From contig SLQH01000239.1 in assembly GCA_007131555.1 (NCBI GenBank), positions 1 to 20,394 on the forward strand: a stretch of 20,394 nt of DNA. The letters run 5' to 3'. This document shows positions 6,188-13,483 of the stretch, one piece after another. A program made the translations under genes and the position numbers. Under the pieces are notes generated by a model. The model saw nothing but the letters and a program-made list of their open reading frames with translations, was not told the DNA's origin and searched no databases. This DNA comes from Planctomycetota bacterium (lineage in GTDB: Bacteria; Planctomycetota; UBA11346). Positions within the stretch are counted from its first letter, which is position 1. Each line of letters begins with the position of its first letter.

Positions 6188-8906
6188 AAGAACATCGGCC
6201 CAACAGGTGCTGACAGAAATCATCTGGGTCGACGCAGTTCAACAGGGACTGTTGATATTGTGGGGTCAGAGTACTGACCGCCCAGGCGACGAACTGGAGG
6301 TAGGGATCATCTCCGTCCGTGGGGGTCAGGACCAGGATGACAAAACGGGTCGGTTGGCCATCAAGGGCCCCGAAGTCCAGACCCTGTTTGGCGATGCCGA
6401 TGGCGCAGACCAGTCGCGTGACGGCTGAACACCGTCCGTGCGGCAGGGCGACTCCGGACATCAGACCGGTTGAGGTCTGGGCTTCACGGTGCAGTACGGC
6501 TTGTTCGGCGATGGCCATGTCGGATACTAGGTCTTTGGCCGCAAGGCGGCAGAGCAGTTCGCGGATGACCCCCTCCTTGCTGTCGTTGAGCAGATCCAGG
6601 ATGACGAGGTCCGGATCCAGATAATGACGGGGATCGAAGATTGGTCTGTTGTGGAGTTGCTGATGGCTGGCGTTGCGGCGGCGTTGCTGACCGTTGGGGT
6701 GTGGGGCAGGACAGAAGCAGGCATATAGCTGGGCAGGATCCTGGGCTGCCAGCACCTGATGTCGTCCCTCTTCGTCCAGGAGCCGACTGAGGGTAGACAT
6801 CAGCTGCAGCTGTGGTGCCGCACGAGACTCCGGCGACAGGATCAGGACAATGATGTGCGAAGGCTGGCCGTCCATGGCCTTGAAGTCGATGCCTATTCGG
6901 GAAATACCGATGGCGCACATCATGGACCTGACGGCATCGGTGCGGGCATGGGGAATGGCGACACCGTGTTGGAGACCGGTTGACAGATTGGCCTCCCGTT
7001 CACGTATTGCGGCCAAGGCCTGATCATGATCCACGACATGAGGTGACCGGGCCAGATTGGCCATCAACTCGGTGAGCACGCCATCTTTGTCGCTTGCCGA
7101 CAGGGACACGATCATGTGCCTGATGTCAAGGTATCTGCGTAGGTTGAAGGCGTTGGGGCCGGTCTTGCGACCAGATTGTTGCAGACGGGTCTGGATGTTG
7201 GCGGTGTCGAGGGGCGAGCGCAGTCCCCGCAGGGTCTGTTCCAGGGCGGCCAAGCATTCATACATGACGGCATTGACCAGCGCCAGATCCTCTTCCCGGC
7301 AGCGGAAGCGGAGGCTGGTGCCGTGGCGTTGGAAATCTATGATGGTGCGGTCCTTACGCATCTGGTACAGGTGATGGCGCCGATCAAGGCAATGGACGAA
7401 AAAGCCGTCATCCTCCAGCAGGTGCGTCAACTTGCTGACGAAGAAGGTGGTCATCTCGATGGTCGGGAAGTCGAACGAGGCTTCCTCGGCTTGACTGGTA
7501 TCGGGCTTTTCCTGGCGCACTCCCGGCCTTGGGTCGTCAAACAGGCGAAACATGGTCGGCGGGGCGATGATGGTATTGACCAGGATCATGACGATCACTG
7601 CTGCCAGGAGCTGTTCGCCGCCACTGGTCATGCCGTCAGGAGACAGCAGGCCGTTGGCGACACCGATACCGGCGATGATCAGGGCCATCTCACAGCGCGG
7701 AGCCATGCCAAAACCGATCCGCGCAGCGCCGCGCAGGTTGAAGCCCACTAGCAGAGCCGGCAGACCACAGCCCAGTACTTTGCTGGCCAGGGTCAGGAGG
7801 GCATAGACGATGCCAAAAATCGTCACCGTGGGATCGAACAGCGCTCGCAGGTCGATGTGCATGCCGGTGACGCAGAAAAAAATCGGCACCAGGAGGGCGG
7901 CTATGGTGCTGAGCTTGTCCTGCACGACATGATTGATGTCCGACTGGCTCAGAGACAAGCCCATGACGTAGGCTCCGATGATCATGGCCAGGCCGGCTTC
8001 TTCAAACAAACCGGCCAGGATCAGGGCCAGGCCCAGGGCCATGATGGCGATGGTGGTGCGATCCCGGAACAGCTTGAGTAGCAGACTGATGCGGCTCGCC
8101 GCAGCCAGGCCGATCAGAGTGGCTCCGAGCCATACCCCCAGCGCCTTGATGGCGATCAGGGAGATCTGGCCCCAGTCGATCACCTCTCCGACACGCGTAG
8201 CGCTGATGAAACTGATGACAATGGCCAGGATGATGATGCTGGTCACGTCGTCGATCACCGCAGCTGAAATCATCGTCACCCCTTCCGGGGTGTCGAGTTT
8301 GCGTTTCTGAGCCAGCAGACGGGCTGTGCCGCCAATTGAGGTGGCGGTGGTGATGGTCCCCAGCATCAGGGCGGGAGCCGAGGTCCAACCCAGTGGCACA
8401 TCGAAGAGGAGGCGAGAGAACAGCACCACTGCCCCGGACCCGGCCATGAATGAGGCGATCAGGCCGCCAAGTCCGGTCACCCCTCCCGCTACGCTGTAGC
8501 GCAGGAGAAGTTTGAGGTTGGTCTCAAGGCCGACCATGAACAGGAGGACGATCGAGGCGATGGTGGCTAAGCCCTTGAGCTCAGGAGAGATGCCGCCGTC
8601 GGGATAAGCGGGAAAAAGGCCTTGGGGAAAGCCGTAGAAGACCACTGCGCCCAGCGCGAAGGGGCCGATCACGGTGCCAATGGCGACTTCGCCCAGGGCT
8701 CCTGGCAGACGAAATCTATCGCAGAGGCGGTTGACAAGCTGCGCGCACAAGAGGATCAGCCCGACCTGGATGGCCAACAGCGTCATCCGCTCGCTCATGT
8801 CTGGGCCAGAGCCGTTGTCCTCGGCCTGCAGGCCCAAGGGCAGGCAGAACAACAGGAACGCAGCGTATAGCCACACCTTGCCTCTGCGAGCCATTGCCAC
8901 GATCAT
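6183..8906 (-). CDS. CPA2-type cation/proton antiporter with two C-terminal PTS EIIA (PtsN-like) domains, copy 2
   Basis: This 907-residue paralogue of the 2978-5716 product is similar throughout, roughly three quarters identical by eye. It has a signal-like N-terminus ending near LQAED, a Na+/H+ exchanger domain with Asp219-Asp220 in VIDDVTSI, and the same unnamed middle domain (about 475-565). Two EIIA domains follow, with His653 in GVAIPHAR and His823 in GVALPHGR. The middle domain and both phospho-sites are therefore kept in both copies. The C-terminus is shorter: after LL it reads GRCSS and stops, and the TAG lies within the CCTAGG end of element B copy 1. The start at 8906 has AAGGA very close and GAAGGG about 10 bases upstream; the ATG at 8894 is an alternative. 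Element B copy 2 begins 20 bp upstream. Cation specificity is unknown. Confidence 0.9.
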   Translation of the reverse strand: MIVAMARRGKVWLYAAFLLFCLPLGLQAEDNGSGPDMSERMTLLAIQVGLILLCAQLVNRLCDRFRLPGALGEVAIGTVIGPFALGAVVFYGFPQGLFPAYPDGGISPELKGLATIASIVLLFMVGLETNLKLLLRYSVAGGVTGLGGLIASFMAGSGAVVLFSRLLFDVPLGWTSAPALMLGTITTATSIGGTARLLAQKRKLDTPEGVTMISAAVIDDVTSIIILAIVISFISATRVGEVIDWGQISLIAIKALGVWLGATLIGLAAASRISLLLKLFRDRTTIAIMALGLALILAGLFEEAGLAMIIGAYVMGLSLSQSDINHVVQDKLSTIAALLVPIFFCVTGMHIDLRALFDPTVTIFGIVYALLTLASKVLGCGLPALLVGFNLRGAARIGFGMAPRCEMALIIAGIGVANGLLSPDGMTSGGEQLLAAVIVMILVNTIIAPPTMFRLFDDPRPGVRQEKPDTSQAEEASFDFPTIEMTTFFVSKLTHLLEDDGFFVHCLDRRHHLYQMRKDRTIIDFQRHGTSLRFRCREEDLALVNAVMYECLAALEQTLRGLRSPLDTANIQTRLQQSGRKTGPNAFNLRRYLDIRHMIVSLSASDKDGVLTELMANLARSPHVVDHDQALAAIREREANLSTGLQHGVAIPHARTDAVRSMMCAIGISRIGIDFKAMDGQPSHIIVLILSPESRAAPQLQLMSTLSRLLDEEGRHQVLAAQDPAQLYACFCPAPHPNGQQRRRNASHQQLHNRPIFDPRHYLDPDLVILDLLNDSKEGVIRELLCRLAAKDLVSDMAIAEQAVLHREAQTSTGLMSGVALPHGRCSAVTRLVCAIGIAKQGLDFGALDGQPTRFVILVLTPTDGDDPYLQFVAWAVSTLTPQYQQSLLNCVDPDDFCQHLLGRCSS

Positions 8907-8937
8907 GTCCTTCGTAGCCCTTCTGTGCTAGGAGTCT

Positions 8938-8941
8938 GTAA
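8938..8941. repeat. Left target-site duplication GTAA of element A copy 2
   Basis: GTAA at 8938-8941 is repeated at 9097-9100 directly outside the two ends of element A copy 2. Element B normally contains GTAA once at this point (compare CTGTAAGGG in copy 1), which is what a 4-bp insertion duplication predicts. Confidence 0.7.
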
Positions 8942-9096
8942 TCTAAATCCGGCTGTAGGCTTTAGGCTGGAGGCTGTAGGGTTGCTGTACAAGGCGATAT
9001 AGACAGATTCGGGCTTTCACCCAGAAGGTGAACCGGTTCTGGCCTCGCCGCTTGAATAGCAACCCTAAAGTTCAAAGCCTAACTGCCGTTTCTAGG
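8942..9096 (+). repeat. Element A, copy 2: palindromic structured repeat inserted in element B
   Basis: This 155-bp element is bounded by TCTAAATCCGGC and GCCGTTTCTAGG and flanked by GTAA on both sides. Arms TAGGGTTGCT (8977-8986) and AGCAACCCTA (9058-9067) pair perfectly. GGCGA (8993-8997) pairs with TCGCC (9045-9049), a partner different from the one in copy 1. An outer pair TAGGCTTT/AAAGCCTA lies at 8956-8963 and 9074-9081. Compared with copy 1 it has about 16 extra bases near the left end, rich in TAGGCT repeats. The central TTCACC/GGTGAA hairpin is unchanged apart from one loop base. Confidence 0.85.
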
Positions 9097-9144
9097 GTAA
9101 GGGATAGCGACCGATCACAAGCGCAGGATGTCTTACCATATTAG

Positions 9145-11484
9145 TCAGGTGTCACCCAGCCACACCTCTATCTCATGTAGGGCGCCATCGTTGCAATATG
9201 GTATCAGGTGTCCGTCATGTTCCTGACCATCAAGGCTTACCCGCTCAATATGTGATCCGTGTCCGTGATATCTGATGGCATAGGTGTCGCCGCGCAGATG
9301 TCGTTCGATGCGGGCATTGGCCCAGGCCTTGGGCAGGCTTGGGGTCAGGCGCAGGCCGTGGTAGTCGGCCTGGGCACCGAGCAGGTATTCGATACCGATC
9401 AGGTACATCCAGGCGGCGCTGCCGGTGCGCCAGCCCGACAGGTAGAGACTGCGTTGCTGGCGGCGCGGCACGGCTGGGCCGATGTACATGTTGGGGATGA
9501 CGTAGGGCTCGGTGTCGGTATTGGGCTTGTTGTCGGTGTCTGGCAAGACCCGTCGCCAGGCTTCCAGGGCGGCATCTGAGCGTCCGGTCATGGCCAGGGC
9601 GGCGATCCAGAAGCAGTTGCCGTGGGTGTAGACACTGCCGTTTTCGTAGAATCCCGGAGTCTGGGCGCTGGTCTGGCCGATGCGCGGCTTGAAGAACGTG
9701 GACTGGGGCCAGTTGAGGGTCTTGCCGTAACCGGTTTCCAGGTGTTCTTCGACGGCTGCGATGGCGCTATCGGCACGCTGTTCATCAGCAATGCCGGCAA
9801 TCAGGGACCAGGCTTGGGGATTGAGGTACAAGCGCAGTTCACCGCCGTCGTCGGTGGGGGGCTGATCACTGCCCAGGGCCACGCCGTCATCGTCATAGGC
9901 GCGGACGTACCAGCGACCATCCCAGGTCTTGGTATTGATGGCCGTCACCAGTTCATCGTGTCCACGGCGCATCTCCTCAGCCAGGGAAGGGTCCTGGAGG
10001 ACGTCGGCCAGCTGGGCCAGCAGGTCGCAGCCCCATGCGACCTGCATCGATAACATCACGCTGACCCCCTCTCCGCGTCGTCCGAGGCCGTTCATGGTGT
10101 CGCACCAATCGCCATGGCGGATGCGGCACAGGCCATGCATGCCGCGATCAGCCAGGAGATGGCGTTGAGCGCACAGCACATGTTCCAGGACCGTACCGCT
10201 GCCAGCACACTGGGTGGGATCGCTGGGATCGAGATAGGGCACCTGCTCATCAAGCAGGGCCATGTCGCCGGTCTCCTTGAGATACATGGTGAGGGCCATG
10301 GCCATCCAAGACGGACTGTCGGCGTAGTCCTGTATGTCGAGCTGGGCATTGGGCAGTCGCCAGGCGCGGATGCAGCGTCCGTCGGGGTATTGCTTGGCGA
10401 AGGTTTCGCAGATGCGTTGGCGGGCCTTGCTGGGATCGATGATGCGGTGGGCGAAACAATCTTGGAGCATGTCACGGTAGCCGCGACCGATCACCCGCCC
10501 CCAATCGGCGACCATTTCCAGTTGCCGTTTGAGCAATTGGTTGAGCCAGCGGTCCATCTGGGGGTCGCCGGTTTCGACATGCTGACGGCCGCGGCGTTGT
10601 TCAGCGATGTGGGCCAGGGCGGCATCGGTGGCGGCGCTGGCTCCCGGACTCAGGTAGGTGGCGATCAGGCATCGTCCGTCGTCTTCGCTGTCTATGATGC
10701 CGACCAGACAGGTGATGGTGACCTCATCGCCTGGGGCCAGTTCGAGATCATGGCGCAGACTTGCCCCAAGCCATTCTGTGCCGGCCTGGTCGTTGTGAAC
10801 ATCTTCACAGACAGCGCGCGGCGTACTGTAGTCGCCGTAGGTGCCCAGGAACTCCTCTTTGCTGACGGTGGCCGCCGCCACCGGGCTATCAGAGGCCAGT
10901 ATGCCCTTGAAGTACGGTGGGAATGAGGCACAGGCGTTGATGCCGAACACGGCCCGATCTGAGGCGCTGTAATGGCCGCCGATGACGCTGACGAAGTCCA
11001 TCAGGGTCGAACCGCCGGTCAGATGCATGTCAAGATATGGCATCACCGACAGGCGTCGGGTGGTGGTCCCTTGGTTGCTGATGGACAGGGTCCAGAGTTC
11101 ACAGCGGTCTTCGCCTGGTGGAACCCGCAGATGCCAGGTGGCAGCGATGTCCTGGTAGACGGAGCGGATGATCTGATAGCCAGATCCTATCCGGCAGGAC
11201 CATTCTTGGGTCTTGGTCGGAGGAGGATTGGCCAGCGACCAATGGGCCTGTCTGTCGCGGTCAATCAGGTAGACATAACGGGGTCCGCCGTTGCCTTCCC
11301 GGTCTTCAGTGAGGTGTGCCCGCAGTCCTTCACCGAGTGGCTGGTAATAGGATGAGCCGGTGCCGAATTGGGTGATGTTGGCCTGATAGACCTCGTTGAA
11401 CAGGTAGTTGTGCCAATGCCGGGGGCAGTGGCGGTCGTTGAGTACGAACTCCTGGCGCAGATCGTCGAATTGTCCGTGTCGCAT
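9145..11484 (-). CDS. GH94-family (glycosyltransferase 36-like) glycoside phosphorylase, divergent
   Basis: From the ATG at 11484 this encodes 779 residues with the GH94 plan: an N-terminal beta-sandwich (FDDLRQEFVL at the start), a catalytic helical barrel and a C-terminal beta cap. RGYRDMLQD matches the phosphate-site segment, and YENGSVYTHGNCFW and WRTGSAAW match the later His and Thr segments. The catalytic motif reads HGDWCDTMNGLGRRGEG, with Asp459 as likely general acid and Cys461 where most relatives have Asn (DWND). The start is set by ACAGGA 6-7 bases upstream; the frame opens further, to 11562, but that would overlap parB. It begins 25 bp after the parB stop on the same strand, so cotranscription with parAB is likely. 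It is distant from the GH94 gene at 44-2518, so a different substrate is likely but unknown. Confidence 0.87.
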   Translation of the reverse strand: MRHGQFDDLRQEFVLNDRHCPRHWHNYLFNEVYQANITQFGTGSSYYQPLGEGLRAHLTEDREGNGGPRYVYLIDRDRQAHWSLANPPPTKTQEWSCRIGSGYQIIRSVYQDIAATWHLRVPPGEDRCELWTLSISNQGTTTRRLSVMPYLDMHLTGGSTLMDFVSVIGGHYSASDRAVFGINACASFPPYFKGILASDSPVAAATVSKEEFLGTYGDYSTPRAVCEDVHNDQAGTEWLGASLRHDLELAPGDEVTITCLVGIIDSEDDGRCLIATYLSPGASAATDAALAHIAEQRRGRQHVETGDPQMDRWLNQLLKRQLEMVADWGRVIGRGYRDMLQDCFAHRIIDPSKARQRICETFAKQYPDGRCIRAWRLPNAQLDIQDYADSPSWMAMALTMYLKETGDMALLDEQVPYLDPSDPTQCAGSGTVLEHVLCAQRHLLADRGMHGLCRIRHGDWCDTMNGLGRRGEGVSVMLSMQVAWGCDLLAQLADVLQDPSLAEEMRRGHDELVTAINTKTWDGRWYVRAYDDDGVALGSDQPPTDDGGELRLYLNPQAWSLIAGIADEQRADSAIAAVEEHLETGYGKTLNWPQSTFFKPRIGQTSAQTPGFYENGSVYTHGNCFWIAALAMTGRSDAALEAWRRVLPDTDNKPNTDTEPYVIPNMYIGPAVPRRQQRSLYLSGWRTGSAAWMYLIGIEYLLGAQADYHGLRLTPSLPKAWANARIERHLRGDTYAIRYHGHGSHIERVSLDGQEHDGHLIPYCNDGALHEIEVWLGDT

Positions 11485-11509
11485 GGTGGTTCCTGTAGAG
11501 TGAGCAGGG

Positions 11510-12421
11510 TCAGCTGTCAGAGCTTGGCGGAGGGGCTTCGCGGCTTTGCCGGAAGGCCGCATCGAGGATGTCGACGATGTGCTTGAAGGCGCCTTTGCTG
11601 GCGAAGCGGATGGTCAGGCTGCCCTTGCCGGCTCGTTCCCGAATCTGGACGGGGGCTCCGAACAGGCGGTAGAGGTTGCCTTCGAGTTCCTTGATGTGGG
11701 CCGGGGTGTCGTTGCGGGCCGGGCTGTCGGGCTTTGTGCTGCCTGTGGCCAGGGCAGAGCGTATCAGTCGTTCAGTCTCGCGAACACTCAAGCCGTCGTT
11801 GATGATCCGATGAGCCAGGCCCCGCTGGCGGTCCTGATCAGTCATGGGGATCAGGGCCCGGGCATGACCGGCTGATAGGCTGTTGTCTGCCACCATGGCC
11901 TGAATCGGCTTCGGCAATGTTAACAGTCGTAAACTATTGGCGATAGAGCTGCGGTCCTTGCCAACGTGTTCGGCGATCTGCTCTTGGGTCAGGCCGTGTT
12001 CTTTGATCAGGTTTTGATAGCCGATGGCCAGCTCAATTGCGTTCAGGTCTTCACGCTGGATGTTTTCAATGAGCCGTAGGGCGCTGAGCTCCTCTTCGTT
12101 GACATCATCATGGATGACAACCGGCACCGTGCTCAGGCCGACTGTCTGGGCAGCCCGATAGCGTCGTTCGCCTGAGATGATTTCGTAGCCGCCGCCCCTG
12201 CGGAGTACAACGATTGGCTGGAGGATGCCGTGTTTCTGAATGCTGCGGGCCAGTTCTTCAATGTGTTCCGGGTCAAAGTGGGTGCGGGGGTTATGGCGCG
12301 ATGGCATCAAGAGATTGATGTCGATATCAAGATAGCCAGTTGACTGGGAACCATCCTTGCGCTGGGTTTTGGCAAAGACCTTGGCCATGGTCTTGCCGAG
12401 GCTGTTGTCATGCATGGCCAT
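11510..12421 (-). CDS. parB: Chromosome-partitioning protein ParB
   Basis: This is a 303-residue ParB of normal length. The CTP-binding/sliding-clamp domain carries RHNPRTHF and GERRYRAAQ. It is followed by a helix-turn-helix DNA-binding domain (LTQEQIAEHVGKDRSSIANS, about residues 130-155) that recognises parS, and by a C-terminal dimerisation region. The protein loads at parS, spreads along DNA and acts with ParA to segregate the origin. I chose the ATG at 12421 because AGGAG (12432-12436 on the minus strand) lies 10 bases upstream. The frame opens earlier, to 12469, but that extension lies inside parA. The start overlaps the parA end by 14 bp, indicating translational coupling. Two candidate target sites lie within 1.1 kb upstream. 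Confidence 0.95.
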   Translation of the reverse strand: MAMHDNSLGKTMAKVFAKTQRKDGSQSTGYLDIDINLLMPSRHNPRTHFDPEHIEELARSIQKHGILQPIVVLRRGGGYEIISGERRYRAAQTVGLSTVPVVIHDDVNEEELSALRLIENIQREDLNAIELAIGYQNLIKEHGLTQEQIAEHVGKDRSSIANSLRLLTLPKPIQAMVADNSLSAGHARALIPMTDQDRQRGLAHRIINDGLSVRETERLIRSALATGSTKPDSPARNDTPAHIKELEGNLYRLFGAPVQIRERAGKGSLTIRFASKGAFKHIVDILDAAFRQSREAPPPSSDS

Positions 12422-13259
12422 GATGGTTGTTCTCCTCATGCGCTGGACGCCAGGCATCTTCATGATCATCGAGCTGTATCGGTGCTATCGTGGGATTGGA
12501 CGTGTTTCGATCCTGGTGAAGGTCGTTTTCCAGGCGTTGCAGCAGTTCCTTGGTGGCAGACAGATAGGCAAGAGCGCCCGGAGATAGGGGGTCATGGTCG
12601 ATGATGCTGCGATTGTGTGAGGGCGCGGCGGCCAGGGCTATGTCGCGGGGAATGCGGCTTGAGAGGACGGTGTTCTGGCAATGACGCTCTATTTCCTCGG
12701 CGACCTGGCAACAAAAGGGGATCTGTTCGTCAAACATGGTCAGCAACAGGTGGCTATGGTGGCCGGTGCTGCGGCCGCGCAGGATCAGTTCGTCGATCTC
12801 CGACAGAATCTGCCCCAGGCCTTCCATGGCGTAGTATTCACACTGTATGGGAATCACGACATGCCGGGCTGCCACCAGGGCATTACGGGGCAGCGTGGCC
12901 AGGCTCGGCGGACAATCAATGAAGACCACATCGTATTGGCTGTCGAGATGGCGCAGCTTGACGGTCAAGACACTGTCGCCGTCGGCCCGGCGCACCAGTT
13001 GTTCCTGCTGTGCGCCGAGGTCTTGCCCGGCGGCGATGATGTCAAGGCCCTCGGTTGTCGTTGCCAGAGGCTTACCGCCGCCGTAGATGGACGGCCCGTC
13101 GTAGTCGGACGCCAGGGCTGAGCTGGCGTTTCCCTGGGGGTCGTTGTCGACCACTAGGACGCGGAGTCCGGCAATGGCGGTGTAGGCCGCCATGTTGACA
13201 GCGCTGGTGGTCTTGCCGACGCCGCCCTTTTGGTTGGCAATGGCGATGCGGATGGCCAT
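12408..13259 (-). CDS. parA: Chromosome-partitioning ATPase ParA (Soj)
   Basis: From the ATG at 13259 this encodes 283 residues beginning MAIRIAIANQKGGVGKTT, the deviant Walker A motif placed at the N-terminus as in chromosomal ParA/Soj. VVDNDPQGNASS and FIDCPPSL are further family motifs. The ATPase binds nucleoid DNA as an ATP dimer and is stimulated by ParB to move parS complexes. The frame extends upstream to a TTG at 13322, but that adds 21 residues absent from short chromosomal ParAs. Neither start has a strong ribosome-binding site, so the start is less certain than the identity. The C-terminal tail is rich in His, Asn and Glu (HEENNHHGHA) and overlaps the parB start. Confidence 0.95.
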   Translation of the reverse strand: MAIRIAIANQKGGVGKTTSAVNMAAYTAIAGLRVLVVDNDPQGNASSALASDYDGPSIYGGGKPLATTTEGLDIIAAGQDLGAQQEQLVRRADGDSVLTVKLRHLDSQYDVVFIDCPPSLATLPRNALVAARHVVIPIQCEYYAMEGLGQILSEIDELILRGRSTGHHSHLLLTMFDEQIPFCCQVAEEIERHCQNTVLSSRIPRDIALAAAPSHNRSIIDHDPLSPGALAYLSATKELLQRLENDLHQDRNTSNPTIAPIQLDDHEDAWRPAHEENNHHGHA

Positions 13260-13328
13260 CGCGGCATCGTCTGTGCTGTTGGCGCTTATGCAAGACCCGA
13301 CGCGGCGCTGCGGAACCAGCAATGTGTT

Positions 13329-13366
13329 GTGCCCCGCAATGTTTCACGTGGAACATTGCGGGGCAC
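13329..13366. repeat. 38-bp inverted repeat centred on a parS site
   Basis: Arms starting GTGCCCCGCAAT and ending ATTGCGGGGCAC surround the parS core. The whole 38 bp is palindromic except for one mismatched pair. It lies 70 bp upstream of the parA ATG. As RNA it would form a very stable hairpin in the leader if transcription starts beyond it. No T-tract is present to make it a classical terminator. Confidence 0.8.
13340..13355. promoter_or_regulatory. parS: parS site 1 (ParB binding)
   Basis: TGTTTCACGTGGAACA matches the conserved bacterial parS palindrome in all but one position; one half-site is the GTTTCAC form and the other the GTGGAAC form. Its position next to parA, with parB in the same operon, supports the call. 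Confidence 0.88.
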
Positions 13367-13396
13367 AGGTTGTCGCGATCGGTGTTGTTGACCAGT

Positions 13397-13464
13397 CCTA
13401 GGAGTCTGTCAGGAATAGACCGGCTCGTCGCCTGACTTGACTGATATCCCTTACCGGCTCCTGG
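13397..13464 (+). repeat. Element B, copy 3: 68-bp short form
   Basis: The left end begins CCTAGGAGTCTGT, and its first 39 bases match the left end of element B copy 1 at about 34 positions. The right end, CCCTTACCGGCTCCTGG, is the inverted counterpart with a few mismatches. The central hairpin of copy 1 is absent, so this is an internally deleted form. It occupies most of the space between the two parS sites and abuts parS site 2. Confidence 0.7.
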
Positions 13465-13480
13465 TGTTTCACGTGAAACA
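13465..13480. promoter_or_regulatory. parS: parS site 2 (ParB binding)
   Basis: TGTTTCACGTGAAACA is a perfect 16-bp palindrome identical to the canonical bacterial parS sequence. It lies 3 bp beyond the homoserine dehydrogenase stop codon and 125 bp from parS site 1 (centre to centre). Confidence 0.95.
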
Positions 13481-13483
13481 TCC

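Larger units (their letters stand above)
8927..9126 (+). repeat. Element B, copy 2: end fragment interrupted by element A
   Basis: The left piece is 8927-8941 (GCTAGGAGTCTGTAA) and the right piece is 9101-9126. Element A copy 2 and one extra GTAA separate them. Joined, the two pieces match the inner end of element B copy 1 (6147-6187, opposite strand) at 39 of 41 positions. Beyond 9126 the similarity ends, and no second terminal repeat is convincing before the GH94 stop codon at 9145, so this copy appears truncated or diverged. Confidence 0.8.

Noticed and set aside
5869..9126. CRISPR array or tRNA-like structures in the repeat-rich gaps
   Set aside because: There are only two copies of A and three of B, with no regular repeat-spacer spacing, and the hairpins do not form a cloverleaf.
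9127..9150. Second terminal repeat of element B copy 2
   Set aside because: TCTTACC followed by AGTCAGG loosely resembles the inverted end, but too few positions align without gaps to claim it.
10114..10926. A 270-codon plus-strand frame
   Set aside because: It is antisense to the GH94 gene at 9145-11484, has no recognisable motifs or ribosome-binding site, and has a shadow-like composition.
13259..13322. Upstream TTG start for ParA
   Set aside because: It adds 21 residues before the Walker A region with no family counterpart. The ATG at 13259 puts the P-loop at the usual N-terminal position, although neither start has a good ribosome-binding site.
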